The notes beneath the pieces are model-generated. The model was not told the origin of the DNA. It saw only the letters and a list, made by a program, of their open reading frames with translations, and ran no database searches. Positions 27,413 to 35,099 of a stretch of 64,000 nucleotides of DNA are shown one piece after another; within the stretch, counting starts at the first letter, position 1, and every line of letters starts with the position of its first letter. The stretch is from Anaerococcus sp. Marseille-P3625 (lineage in GTDB: Bacteria > Bacillota > Clostridia > Tissierellales > Peptoniphilaceae). Position numbers and translations under genes: made by a program. The stretch lies in contig NZ_OCTP01000008.1 in NCBI RefSeq assembly GCF_900232825.1, positions 1-64,000 on the forward strand, in the 5' to 3' direction.

Positions 27413-28520
27413 GAGATTGGTAAATTGCTTCTAAATTCTCTCTTACAAGTTCTTGATAAGTAGTGTCGTTTTTGATATTTTCATCTGTCGCCAATTCAAG
27501 AGTATTTAGCGGCTTTGTGTCAGCTCCTATTTCATCTGCCAAAGTCTTGGCATTTTTATCTGATGAACCCATTTCATAAAAAATTGTTTTGATATTTAAC
27601 TCTTTAGCTTTTAAGCTTGCATCTTTCAAAGTTTTTGCATCAGTTTCTTCTGTTGATGTTAGGCTTGTAAGAGCTATTTGATTTAGAGAAAAATCTTTTG
27701 CCAAATATGAGAAAGCCTTGTGATTTACCAAGAAATTTTTATTTTCACATTCATCAAATTTTTCTTTATACTCAGCTATTAAGGCTTCTAATTCATCTTC
27801 AATTTTCTTAAAATTATCCATATAATAATCCTTGTTAGTAGGATCTATCTCTGATAATTTTTCTGCTATTACCTTTGCTTGGGAAATTGCATTTTTTGGA
27901 CTTAACCAAAGATGTGGATCGTATTCACCATGGTGGTGATGATGTTCTTCTTCATTAGCATCTTCATGGTCGTGATCTTCGTCATGGTCTTGATCCTCAT
28001 CGTGGTCAGCGTCTTCGTGTTCATGGTCGTGATCGTGGTCAGCATCTTCGTGTTCATGGTCGTGATCGTGGTCAGTATCTTCATTTTCATGGTCGTGATC
28101 GTGATCGTCTTCTTCACTAGCTTTTATCAATTCTATATCTTTGCTAGTATTAACTAATTCAATGTCAGTTGAATTTTTTAGGGAATCTTCCCATTCTTCC
28201 ATACCTGCTCCATTGATAAACATCAATTTTGCCTTAGAAACTTCTGCCATATCCTTTGCAGATGGCTCCCAATCGTGGCTTTCAGTTTTTAGATTGGTAA
28301 AAGATTTTACCTCGAATTTATCCCCTGCAATTTGCTTAGTTAAATTATAAATTGGATAAAATGAAGCGTAAATAGTAGATTTTTCTTCTTTATCATTTAC
28401 CTTTGTAGCATTTTCATCACTAGTAACTTTGTTATCATTATTAGCCATATCTTTGCTATTATTGCAAGCTGTGAAAGCTAGAGATAAGGCTAAAATCAAA
28501 AATATATTTTTAAATTTCAT
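27402..28520 (-). CDS. znuA: zinc-binding lipoprotein, His/Asp-repeat ZnuA/AdcA
   Basis: This 372-residue cluster-9 binding protein has lipobox FTAC (Cys about residue 19). The metal-coordinating His in ESHDWEPSAKD and in the later HLWLS and NHKAFSYL segments are visible. A His/Asp/Glu-rich insertion of about 55 residues (about 135-190) carries tandem DHDHEHEDA-type repeats and ends with HHHHHGEYDPH. This loop is the usual zinc-gathering loop of ZnuA but is unusually long and repetitive, so repeat number may vary between strains. GGAGGA precedes the start. Confidence 0.94.
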   Translation of the reverse strand: MKFKNIFLILALSLAFTACNNSKDMANNDNKVTSDENATKVNDKEEKSTIYASFYPIYNLTKQIAGDKFEVKSFTNLKTESHDWEPSAKDMAEVSKAKLMFINGAGMEEWEDSLKNSTDIELVNTSKDIELIKASEEDDHDHDHENEDTDHDHDHEHEDADHDHDHEHEDADHDEDQDHDEDHDHEDANEEEHHHHHGEYDPHLWLSPKNAISQAKVIAEKLSEIDPTNKDYYMDNFKKIEDELEALIAEYKEKFDECENKNFLVNHKAFSYLAKDFSLNQIALTSLTSTEETDAKTLKDASLKAKELNIKTIFYEMGSSDKNAKTLADEIGADTKPLNTLELATDENIKNDTTYQELVRENLEAIYQSLVK

Positions 28521-28543
28521 AAATTCCTCCTAAAAAATCTTGT

Positions 28544-28605
28544 TGCAAGTGATTTGCATTTATAACTATATATTAATTTTTATCTCTGTCAAATAAATGT
28601 ATAAT
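28544..28605. promoter_or_regulatory. divergent znuA / Fur-family promoter region with operator
   Basis: A perfect inverted repeat TGCAA-gtgat-TTGCA (28544-28558) sits between znuA and the regulator. On the minus strand TTGACA (28592-28587), 16 bases and TATAGT lie just upstream of the repeat, so a repressor there would block znuA transcription. On the plus strand TATAAT (28600-28605) serves the regulator gene. It is a good candidate Zur operator, though unlike the Bacillus Zur consensus. Confidence 0.55.
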
Positions 28606-28622
28606 AAAATTAGAGGGTACTT

Positions 28623-29036
28623 ATGAGCATAGAAAATATACTAAAAAACAAAAATCTAAAAGTGACGAAACAAAGAAAATTAATACTAGAAATCATAGAA
28701 AATCAAGCAAATCCTACATCAGCTGAAGATATTTATAAACTTTTACAAAATAGCGATATGGATATTTCAACAATTTACCGCAATCTAAATATTTTAGAAG
28801 AAAAAAATGTCTTGTTAAAAACTACAAATATAGACGGAATTAATTATTATCAGCTAAATACTAGTGATCACAAACATTTTATAACTTGCAATATTTGCCA
28901 CAAAAAATACACAATAGAAAGCTGCCCAATCCACGATTTGGAAGAAAAAATTGAAAGAGAAACAGGCTTTATAATAAAAGCCCACAATTTTGAATTCTCA
29001 GGAATTTGTCCTGATTGTCAAAAGAAAATTAAGTAG
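28623..29036 (+). CDS. Fur-family regulator, probably Zur
   Basis: This 137-residue protein has the Fur winged helix (KVTKQRKLILEII, then TSAEDIYKLL and STIYRNLNIL). The dimerisation domain holds the metal ligands in SDHKHFITC and two structural CxxC pairs (CNIC, CPDC). It diverges from znuABC, the classic place for a zinc uptake regulator. PerR and Fur share this fold. Position and the adjacent non-Fur operator argue for zinc. The Fur boxes in the window must be read by another family member. Confidence 0.85.
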   Translation: MSIENILKNKNLKVTKQRKLILEIIENQANPTSAEDIYKLLQNSDMDISTIYRNLNILEEKNVLLKTTNIDGINYYQLNTSDHKHFITCNICHKKYTIESCPIHDLEEKIERETGFIIKAHNFEFSGICPDCQKKIK

Positions 29037-29151
29037 ATTATTTTAAAATTTAACTTTATGAGCTTAATAAAATTTTGTTTATAATTTTTTTAAAATTTTA
29101 ATATGTAATTTTGCAAATGGAATATTGTCTATTAATATTTTGAAATCCTTA

Positions 29152-29469
29152 TTAGCAAAACTTAGTCTTTGCCCTTTCTTCCTCGGCTCTTTCCTCAGCG
29201 GTCATCTTTGCCCTTTTCTTTTCCTCAGCAACTCTAGCCTCGACTATTTCGTTGACCTTATCCTTTGTTAAAAGTCCCTTTTTAGCTTCTTCAACCGCTT
29301 CCTCAATCGCTTTATTAAGTTCTTCTTGACTGTAGTTTTTAACTTCTTCTTCCTTAGTTTCATCTTGACCTGCGATTTGAATATCTATTGTCTTAGGATC
29401 TTCTCCTCCCTCGGCAAATCTTTGTAAATCAAATCTTTTAAGCAACAAATCTTTCATAAAAACCTCCAT
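29152..29469 (-). pseudogene. phage scaffold protein remnant (DUF4355-like)
   Basis: This 105-residue reading frame starts with the phage-typical LKRFDLQRFAEGG and continues with the charged coiled region of capsid scaffold proteins (NKAIEEAVEEAKKG, AEERAEEERAK). Full-length proteins of this group are nearly twice as long. Here the frame ends in KTKFC at a sharp break with unrelated AT-rich DNA. It stands downstream of a minor head protein relic, as in phage head modules. A good ribosome site (GGAGG) is kept. Confidence 0.7.
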
Positions 29470-29542
29470 TTATAGTCCGTATGACTTTTTTATTTCTCCA
29501 TGATTCTTTTACGTCTATCAAGTAAAAGACAATAAAAAAATC

Positions 29543-29614
29543 GCACGATCATCGCACGATTAATTTGTTGATATTTAATTGTTTTGTATTACTTTCACAC
29601 GATTAACTCACGAT
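29543..29614. repeat. four CACGAT repeats
   Basis: CACGAT occurs at 29544-29549, 29555-29560, 29598-29603 and 29609-29614. Three copies are followed by TAA. The first two are spaced 11 bases apart, and so are the last two. Such paired short direct repeats resemble arm-type integrase or regulator sites and lie within the prophage relic. Confidence 0.45.
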
Positions 29615-29626
29615 TAAGCACAAAAA

Positions 29627-29650
29627 AAGACGGTTTTAAACCGTCTAATT
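29627..29650 (-). terminator. terminator behind the small immunity-like gene
   Basis: On the minus strand AGACGGTTTAAAACCGTCT is a near-perfect palindrome followed by seven T. It ends the head-protein/immunity transcript before the scaffold remnant. Confidence 0.85.
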
Positions 29651-29698
29651 TAAATATTAAAATTTGTATCTATTAATCAACCTCAATTAGCATTTGTA

Positions 29699-29896
29699 TT
29701 ATTTATTAATTGGTTCTATCTCTCCATCTTTACAATCATATATTTTATATTCAATATTGCCATCTATGTCATATGTTTTTGTATTACTTTCAATTAAATA
29801 AACATTATCTCCATTAATTTTTGAAATATCAACCACTGTTCCAATTATTCCATTATTAATTATTCTAACCTTTTCAAATTCATCAATCTTTTTCAT
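29699..29896 (-). CDS. small DUF4926-like protein, putative immunity factor
   Basis: This 65-residue protein, with sequence such as IDEFEKVRIINNGIIGTVVD and ending GEIEPINK, resembles the SH3-like DUF4926 family as I remember it. DUF4926 proteins are often encoded next to DUF6883-type domains in polymorphic-toxin loci. Its start overlaps the stop of the head-protein/DUF6883-like gene by 14 bases, which fits an immunity partner. No signal peptide or membrane segment is present, so it would act in the cytosol. Assignment is from memory of family patterns and needs a profile search. Confidence 0.6.
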   Translation of the reverse strand: MKKIDEFEKVRIINNGIIGTVVDISKINGDNVYLIESNTKTYDIDGNIEYKIYDCKDGEIEPINK

Positions 29897-30512
29897 TATT
29901 TCTATAAGCTGTTATAAACTTTGGCTTATCTCCTTTCCTTTGAACTCCCCATACTGTTTTAAAATTCTTTTTATTTTCAACTCCAAGATCGATTCTAATG
30001 TAGAAATTTTCATGTAGATACTTATTATCTCTGTCATACACTCTATCGCCTTTAGCAAAACCAATAAATAATTGATCCAACAATTGATCAACATTTGCCT
30101 CGTTAAACCCCACATCTTTAAATTCTTTATAATGTTCGGTGTTACTCTTTAATAAATAATTATATATCTTGTCAGAATGAATGCTAAAATAGACATTATC
30201 GTATGTTTTTTCTTTTCTATTATAATTATACCCATTTATATACTTGTTTTTCCATTGAAAATACTTCATATCAAAAGGCACTTTCACATTCTTACCGTCT
30301 TTGTCCTTAGCAAGCCTTGTTCTGCCCTCGGTGTCTGGATTATACTTAATAGTTGTAGTCCTACAATTAGGGTGAAACGGCGGGTAATTAACCCCCACAG
30401 CTATCTCATCAACCTTGTAATGCAAGCCATCCTTGCCCTGGCAAATTTCACTAGTTCTACTATCAAGAGTCGCCAATATTTCGTATTCCTCGACTTCAAG
30501 AGTCTTATACAT
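29883..30512 (-). CDS. phage minor head protein C-terminus with DUF6883-like toxin domain (5'-truncated)
   Basis: The 209-residue frame has two parts. Residues 1-60 match the C-terminal part of SPP1 gp7/Mu F-type minor head proteins (LDSRTSEICQGKDG, NYPPFHPNCRTT). The same frame continues upstream of the ATG to about 30590 with SNVRRLLRTETAYV, which belongs to that family, so the real 5' part has been lost. Residues about 110-209 (IHSDKIYNYLLKS..., then KTVWGVQRKGDKPKFITAYR) resemble DUF6883, a putative toxin domain. The next gene overlaps it and looks like its immunity partner. It is a prophage relic beside tRNA-Leu, and expression from any nearby promoter is uncertain. Confidence 0.65.
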   Translation of the reverse strand: MYKTLEVEEYEILATLDSRTSEICQGKDGLHYKVDEIAVGVNYPPFHPNCRTTTIKYNPDTEGRTRLAKDKDGKNVKVPFDMKYFQWKNKYINGYNYNRKEKTYDNVYFSIHSDKIYNYLLKSNTEHYKEFKDVGFNEANVDQLLDQLFIGFAKGDRVYDRDNKYLHENFYIRIDLGVENKKNFKTVWGVQRKGDKPKFITAYRNNEKD

Positions 30513-30741
30513 TTCTACATCAGCTTGACTTTTAACATAAGCCGTCTCAGTTCTTAAAAGCCTTCTTACATTAGATTTATAAAAGTCTCCAAAAGTTTTG
30601 ATATATACACGAATCAGTGAATTAAAATAATTATATTTTGATAAATGCTTTTACGCAAATATTTGAAACAATCAAAAAAAATGGATAATAAAATTATTTG
30701 ATCCATAAATCCATACGATATTAATATTTATTAAAAAAAAT

Positions 30742-30763
30742 AAACGTTGATTAATCAACGTTT
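30742..30763. terminator. terminator behind tRNA-Leu
   Basis: AACGTTGATTAATCAACGTT is a perfect palindrome flanked by A/T tracts, lying 13 bases past the tRNA 3' end on the minus strand. It can act in both directions. Confidence 0.85.
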
Positions 30764-30775
30764 TTTTAAAAATAT

Positions 30776-30862
30776 TGGTGCCGGTGGTGGGACTCGAACC
30801 CACACGCCCAGATGGACAACAGATTTTGAGTCTGTCTCGTCTGCCAATTCCAACACACCGGC
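30776..30862 (-). tRNA. tRNA-Leu (anticodon CAA)
   Basis: The 87-nt gene includes an encoded CCA. The acceptor arms GCCGGTG/CACCGGC pair fully. The anticodon arm ACAGA-CTCAAAA-TCTGT gives anticodon CAA, and the T arm GTGGG-TTCGAGT-CCCAC is canonical. A long variable arm fits class II tRNA-Leu. A prophage relic lies directly downstream, so this tRNA could have been its attachment site. Confidence 0.96.
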
Positions 30863-30879
30863 TTAATAGTTACCTATTA

Positions 30880-30907
30880 ATTATACCACATATTTTTTAC
30901 TTGTAAA
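30880..30907 (-). promoter_or_regulatory. tRNA-Leu promoter
   Basis: On the minus strand TTTACA (30907-30902), 16 bases and TATAAT (30885-30880) lie 17 bases before the tRNA. The -35 overlaps the 3' end of the PAP2 gene. Confidence 0.75.
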
Positions 30908-31454
30908 AAGATAAATTTAATTTTTTTAACTTACCTTCAAAATAAAGTTTCATTGTAAAAGTAGATATTAGAAAACCAATTATTAGTCCGCTGATTACAT
31001 CGCTTGGAAAATGCACATAGAGATATAAGCGGCTAAAGGCTATAAGGATTGCTAGTGTTAGGGGGAAATATTTAATTAGTTTTGTTTTTCCCATAAAAAA
31101 TATTATTGATGCAAAACTTGCTGCAAAGGAAGAATGGCCAGATGGGAATGATCCGTCTGATAATGGCGGAATTAGTAATTTGAAATTATTTACTAGCTCA
31201 TAGGGCCTTGTTCTATCAACTATGTTTTTTACTAACAAATTAACTATTATCAAATTTGCCAAGAATGCCACTATGATTAATTTTGCGGTGGTTTTGTATT
31301 CTTTTGTTCCAAGCATTATTATTATAAATCCTATCCATATTATTCCAACATTGCCTAGACTTGAAATATTTACCATCAAGCCATCTAAAAATGGATTTCT
31401 TAGATTTTGTATTGCATCTAGGATTTTTAATTCAAATGATGTAAATAATCCCAC
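30897..31454 (-). CDS. PAP2-family membrane phosphatase
   Basis: This 185-residue protein has about five or six membrane helices and the three PAP2 signature motifs: KNIVDRTRPY, PSGHSS and SRLYLYVHFPSD, with the catalytic His in the last two. It is similar in size to small BcrC/YwoA-type undecaprenyl-diphosphatases, so a role in cell-wall lipid recycling is likely. Phosphatidylglycerol-phosphate phosphatase is an alternative. Its start codon touches the stop codon of the capA gene, so the two are co-transcribed. Confidence 0.88.
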   Translation of the reverse strand: MGLFTSFELKILDAIQNLRNPFLDGLMVNISSLGNVGIIWIGFIIIMLGTKEYKTTAKLIIVAFLANLIIVNLLVKNIVDRTRPYELVNNFKLLIPPLSDGSFPSGHSSFAASFASIIFFMGKTKLIKYFPLTLAILIAFSRLYLYVHFPSDVISGLIIGFLISTFTMKLYFEGKLKKLNLSFYK

Positions 31455-32767
31455 TAGTTAATCACTCCTTTGTTAAGGCTTTCATTTGTCATATCATAGG
31501 CTTGTTTGATTCGCGCTCTTTGAACTTCATTTACTTGGTCATATTTTGCTCCACCGTCAAGATATTCGCTTGCCAAATATGTTTGGACATTTCCACCGTA
31601 GTCATTGTAAGTAATCCCTGTCCATAGAGGATTTGCTTCAATATTTTCAATACTTGTCCTATCTTCAGTGAAATTTTTTGCTAAGGTTATATCATAGCTT
31701 ACAGATTGCTCAGATCTTATATTTCCTGTTACTTCTTGAAGTTGGTAGCTTATTACATTGCCCAAAGCGTAGGCTATAAAAGCAGTTCTGCCATCTAAAG
31801 TTTCGATTTTTTCAAAAGGTTGGATTACGTGAGGGTGATTGCCGATAATCAAATCTGCTCCCCATTCAGCCATATCTCTTGCTAATTTTATTTGATCTTC
31901 TGTAGGTTGATTTTGATATTCTATGCCCCAGTGAGGATAGACAACGACAAAATCAGCTCCCTTATCCTTGGCTTCTTCTATGTCTGCTCTTATTTTTTCT
32001 GGATGCAAATAATTTAATTCTTTAACTTCCTCTCTAGGGATAAATAAGTTTTCTATGCCATTTGTTCCATAAGTATAGGATAAAAATCCAATTTTTATTC
32101 CATTAACTTCTTTAATCAACAATTTTTCAGATTCATCTCTCATTGAGCCAACATGGTCCATGCCACAATTTTCTATAGCTTCGATAGTTGTAGTAATCCC
32201 CTCGATGCCAGAATCTAGCGAATGATTATTTGCTGTTGTTACAATATCAAATCCTGCATCTGCTATGGCTTTAAGATAAGCTTCTGGTGTATTAAATCTA
32301 GGATGACCAGCGTAGGCAAGGTTTGGATTGGTTGTAGTTTCATAATTTGCAATTGAAATATCGCTGTCGCTTACATAATCCTTGATTAAGGCGAAGGAAT
32401 CTGAATAATCATAAGCTCCAGCACCTTTGTTGAAAGCGTATTGATTTTGGATAGTATTTGCCATTATATCTCCAAAAACTTTTATCCTAACTTTTGCTAT
32501 CTTGCTTTCCTTTTTTTCCGCAATTTGGTCTTCTTTTTTATCTTCTATTTTTTCTTCTTTTTCTTCTTTTTTATTTTCTTTTTTTGCTAATTTCTCTTCT
32601 TTCTTAGCTTTTTCTTCTGCCAAAGTTTTCTCGTATTGATCTATATTTTCAATCAAATCAACAGTTCTTGTTGTTTCTTCTTCGGTATTTTCTCTTTTTT
32701 CGCTTTTACAAGAAGTTAAAAACGCAAAAACTAAGAATAAGTAAATAATTTTTTTAAAATTTCTCAT
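31454..32767 (-). CDS. CapA-family lipoprotein (poly-gamma-glutamate synthesis-like)
   Basis: This 437-residue protein has lipobox FLTSC (Cys about residue 20). A Glu/Lys-rich linker runs to about residue 90, and a metallophosphoesterase-like CapA domain follows, with VFGDIMAN, ANYETTTNP, TTANNHSLDSG, YPHWGIEYQ and GNHPHVIQPF. CapA/PgsA proteins act at the outer membrane face in poly-gamma-glutamate production, but most family members in other bacteria have no proven role. No capBC genes are near, so capsule formation cannot be inferred. It overlaps the PAP2 gene by one base. Confidence 0.85.
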   Translation of the reverse strand: MRNFKKIIYLFLVFAFLTSCKSEKRENTEEETTRTVDLIENIDQYEKTLAEEKAKKEEKLAKKENKKEEKEEKIEDKKEDQIAEKKESKIAKVRIKVFGDIMANTIQNQYAFNKGAGAYDYSDSFALIKDYVSDSDISIANYETTTNPNLAYAGHPRFNTPEAYLKAIADAGFDIVTTANNHSLDSGIEGITTTIEAIENCGMDHVGSMRDESEKLLIKEVNGIKIGFLSYTYGTNGIENLFIPREEVKELNYLHPEKIRADIEEAKDKGADFVVVYPHWGIEYQNQPTEDQIKLARDMAEWGADLIIGNHPHVIQPFEKIETLDGRTAFIAYALGNVISYQLQEVTGNIRSEQSVSYDITLAKNFTEDRTSIENIEANPLWTGITYNDYGGNVQTYLASEYLDGGAKYDQVNEVQRARIKQAYDMTNESLNKGVIN

Positions 32768-32843
32768 CGTTTCCTCTAATTTCTAATAATCTATAATTTA
32801 ACTTTACTAAGATAAAAAATAAGGTCAAATAAATTTAATAATA

Positions 32844-33428
32844 TTAGATTTTTTCTCCAGGTTTTATAATTCTAAGAACCCAGTCTTTTTTGATATTCCA
32901 AATATTTGCTTGAACTACAAAATCAGACCAATTATCTATTTGAAAAATCCTATCCCAAGAATTTCTTATTTTTTCTTCGATTTCTGGATACATTCCCTTA
33001 TATTTACCATCAATGAAGTTATATTCGTCATTTACTCCCAGAACATCAATTTCCTTGTGGTAATTTATCCTATCTTCTTCATCTTTTGGAATATAAATAT
33101 TATTTAAAACGTAGTCCCACTTGCCTCCGTCAAAGTAAATGACTTCACTTTTTGGAACTTCTATTTCGTAAACTACTTCTTTTTCTATTGGTCTAAGACA
33201 ATTTCTTTTGCTAATAGAACACCAAATCGGATACTCGCTTCCCTCAGGTCTTGGGACGATTTTTTCTGCCATTTTTACAAAAAGTCTGTATTTTTCAATA
33301 AAATATGGTGCGATATCTAGCATATGAAGCCTTACATATATTTCTTTATTAGTAATTCTTCCCTTGTTTTTTAGCTCATAGAGAGAATTTTCATGTTGCC
33401 TTGTGTATAAAATTACCTTATCATTCAT
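32844..33428 (-). CDS. DUF3841 domain protein
   Basis: This 194-residue soluble protein starts NDKVILYTRQHENSLYELKN and contains PIWCSISKRNCLRP, the pattern I associate with DUF3841. The function is unknown. No signal peptide or membrane segment is visible. It has its own ribosome site (AGGAGTA) and ends about 75 bases before capA. It is monocistronic or co-transcribed with capA. Confidence 0.7.
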   Translation of the reverse strand: MNDKVILYTRQHENSLYELKNKGRITNKEIYVRLHMLDIAPYFIEKYRLFVKMAEKIVPRPEGSEYPIWCSISKRNCLRPIEKEVVYEIEVPKSEVIYFDGGKWDYVLNNIYIPKDEEDRINYHKEIDVLGVNDEYNFIDGKYKGMYPEIEEKIRNSWDRIFQIDNWSDFVVQANIWNIKKDWVLRIIKPGEKI

Positions 33429-33488
33429 AAATACTCCTCTTAATATTGATACCCTTTATGCTTTTGATAAAAAGTATTTATAAAAAAA

Positions 33489-33510
33489 CAAACTCACTTT
33501 CATGAGTTTG
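33489..33510. terminator. terminator behind metG fragment 1
   Basis: On the minus strand CAAACTCATGAAAGTGAGTTTG is an 8-bp-plus stem followed by seven T. It stands 15 bases past the metG stop codon and is probably the native metG terminator. Confidence 0.85.
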
Positions 33511-33524
33511 TCTTTAGGAATTTT

Positions 33525-33970
33525 TTAATATAATTTTGCACCCGCCGGGATATTTTTATCCAACATTATAAGATTTAACAACTCCTTGCCATCATATTCA
33601 CAAATTGCAGATATGATCATGCCATCAGAGTCAATGCCCATCATTTTTCTTGGTGGAAGGTTTGTTATGGCAAGTAGTGTTTTGCCTATCAATGACTCTG
33701 CTGAGTAATATTCCTTGATTCATGAAAGAATAACTCTTTCTTTTTCAGAACCATCATCTAGGGTAAATTTCAAAAGTTTTTTGGATTTTGGAACTTCTTC
33801 GCAATTTTTAACTTTTACAACTCTAAAATCAGATTTTGAGAATGTATCAAAATCAACCATATCTTCAAATAATGGTTCAACTTTTATTTTTGAAAAGTCG
33901 ATTTTTTCTGTCGTAAGTTTCTTTTGACGAATCCATATTTTCTGCCTTTTCTAAGCCTATTGGCTTCATT
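33525..33970 (-). pseudogene. metG: metG 3' fragment 1 (methionyl-tRNA synthetase tRNA-binding domain), degraded
   Basis: The minus strand encodes the C-terminal OB-fold tRNA-binding domain of MetG (KIKVEPLFEDMVDFDTF, then PPRKMMGIDS). It is closely similar to the fragment at 40086-40550. It carries an in-frame TGA at 33720-33722, where the other copy has a Gly codon, and a one-base frameshift in an A run near the start of the domain. Homology to metG ends abruptly at about 33971, where relaxase sequence begins. With the terminator behind it, this is the likely original chromosomal 3' end, displaced by element insertion and no longer selected. Confidence 0.88.
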
Positions 33971-34250
33971 GTAAAGATATGATGAAGTTTCTTGCAAGTT
34001 GGGCATTAGAATTTTTCTCAAAAAGTTCTACCGAGTTCCACAAGGTTTTTCGGTCTTTATATTCTTTTGGTGCGTGATCTGGTAAATATATTTCTTTGCT
34101 AATTACTCCTTGTTTTTTGGTGTAGTCATGGGTTACTCCGTCCCATTCATTTTTTATTTTTTCTCCACTTATATATGCTGCACTTGCTACTGCACTTTTT
34201 CCTTTTCCTCTTGATATTATGTTTACTGAAAAATGAAAACTGTCTGCCAT
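33966..34250 (-). pseudogene. MobA/MobL-type relaxase, 3'-truncated copy A
   Basis: This frame encodes the first 94 residues of a MobA/MobL relaxase (ADSFHFSVNIISRGKGKSA, then AAYISGEKIKNEWDG). It is nearly identical to copy B at 53403-53918. It breaks off at NFIISLQ exactly where metG sequence starts. I start it at the MADSFHF codon (34250), because GGAAG stands 8 bases upstream. The catalytic His residues of the relaxase fall beyond the break, so it cannot nick DNA. Confidence 0.85.
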
Positions 34251-34333
34251 TTTTATCACTTCCTTTCTTTCTTGTTGTTTTAGGTGGAGGCTTAGAAGAT
34301 TTTTTATATCCTCTTTGTGAATGAGCGTTTTGA

Positions 34334-34599
34334 AATACCCTTTGCCTAATCATTCAATCCACTCGCAAGCTCGTGGTGAATGATTGGCAGGGGCAGACCC
34401 TGATAGAATTAAAAAAGCCGACTACTGAATTAATTTTGTTGTTTCAGTATGTCGGCTTAATTGTTTATTTCATTTCAAATTTTAAAAGTAAAGGGCGAGT
34501 GTTAGCGAGTTTATTTACCCTTAACTTTCAATACCCTCGCCTAATTATCTCTACAACTCAAATAAATTTTCGTTGGAGATAATTGGCTGGGGCAGACCC
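34334..34599 (+). other. twin oriT-like hairpins of a mobilizable element
   Basis: Two related units lie between DUF3847 and the relaxase: 34334-34400 and 34530-34599. Each reads AATACCCT, then a stem beginning GCCTAAT and ending ATTGGC, then GGGGCAGACCC. The outer bases are the same, but the inner stem differs in a compensated way (CATTCA/TGAATG versus TATCTC/GAGATA). Between them is a terminator-like hairpin (34415-34458, AAGCCGAC...GTCGGCTT). Position next to a Mob relaxase start and conserved flanks suggest an origin of transfer. Confidence 0.6.
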
Positions 34600-34706
34600 A
34601 TTGTTGGTCTCTGCAAGGGTTTGGCTCTAAAGGCACGCAAGCACCCTTTAGGGTGTATAATTGCGCCCTTAGAAAATCTAGGGGAGATTTAATTATTTTA
34701 TTTTTC

Positions 34707-34997
34707 TTAATTTTCTCTCATTATTTTTAGTGTTTCTTTAAATTCTTTTGTCTTTGTTGCTTCTTCTAATAGGATTTTTATTTCTTCATCTGTTAGTTCT
34801 TCTGCATTTTCTATAAGGCTTTCTAAAATTGCTCCTCTTGTTATGAGCCTATGAGTTCTTTCTTTTCTTCTTTTTACTATGTCTTGTTTTAATATTTTCT
34901 TTTCTTGATTTTTTAGTTGCCTTAATCTTTCTTCTGTGTCATCTATTTTGTCTTTTATTTCTTTTGACTCTTGTCTTATTTGATCTAATTTTTTCAT
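34707..34997 (-). CDS. DUF3847-type mobilization accessory protein
   Basis: This 96-residue charged protein starts MKKLDQIRQESKEIKDK as a coiled coil and continues with RRKERTHRLITRGAILESLI, a pattern of DUF3847 proteins found next to MobA/MobL relaxases in Bacillota elements. It is probably a relaxosome accessory. AAAGGAG precedes the ATG. Two broken copies exist at 54185-54465 and 56160-56340, so only this one is intact. Confidence 0.75.
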   Translation of the reverse strand: MKKLDQIRQESKEIKDKIDDTEERLRQLKNQEKKILKQDIVKRRKERTHRLITRGAILESLIENAEELTDEEIKILLEEATKTKEFKETLKIMREN

Positions 34998-35021
34998 ATA
35001 AAACTCCTTTCTTTAAAATAA

Positions 35022-35050
35022 AAAAGAGATAACATTTTTGCTATCCATTT
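35022..35050 (-). terminator. repeated terminator, copy 1 of 3
   Basis: On the minus strand GGATAGC-aaaaat-GTTATCT followed by six T forms a stem with G-U pairs. The same block recurs at 37659-37697 and 54486-54515, together with flanking sequence (CTTTGAAA upstream). It lies directly before DUF3847 in two cases and behind the TIR gene in the third. Confidence 0.65.
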
Positions 35051-35099
35051 CAAAGATTAACTATTAAAAATATTATATTATCATCTCTAAAATCAGATA

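Noticed and set aside
27912-28157. Apparent plus-strand hydrophobic reading frame and CRISPR-like repetition opposite znuA
   Set aside because: It is the antisense of the His/Asp repeat of ZnuA. The repeats are contiguous codons with no spacers, and there are no cas genes.
29152-30590. Intact prophage
   Set aside because: Only parts of head genes remain; no terminase, portal, capsid, tail, lysis or integrase genes are present within the interval.
33720-33722. In-frame TGA in metG fragment 1 as a second selenocysteine codon
   Set aside because: The parallel copy has a Gly codon there, the fragment also has a frameshift, and no SECIS-like hairpin follows at the right distance. It is a nonsense mutation.
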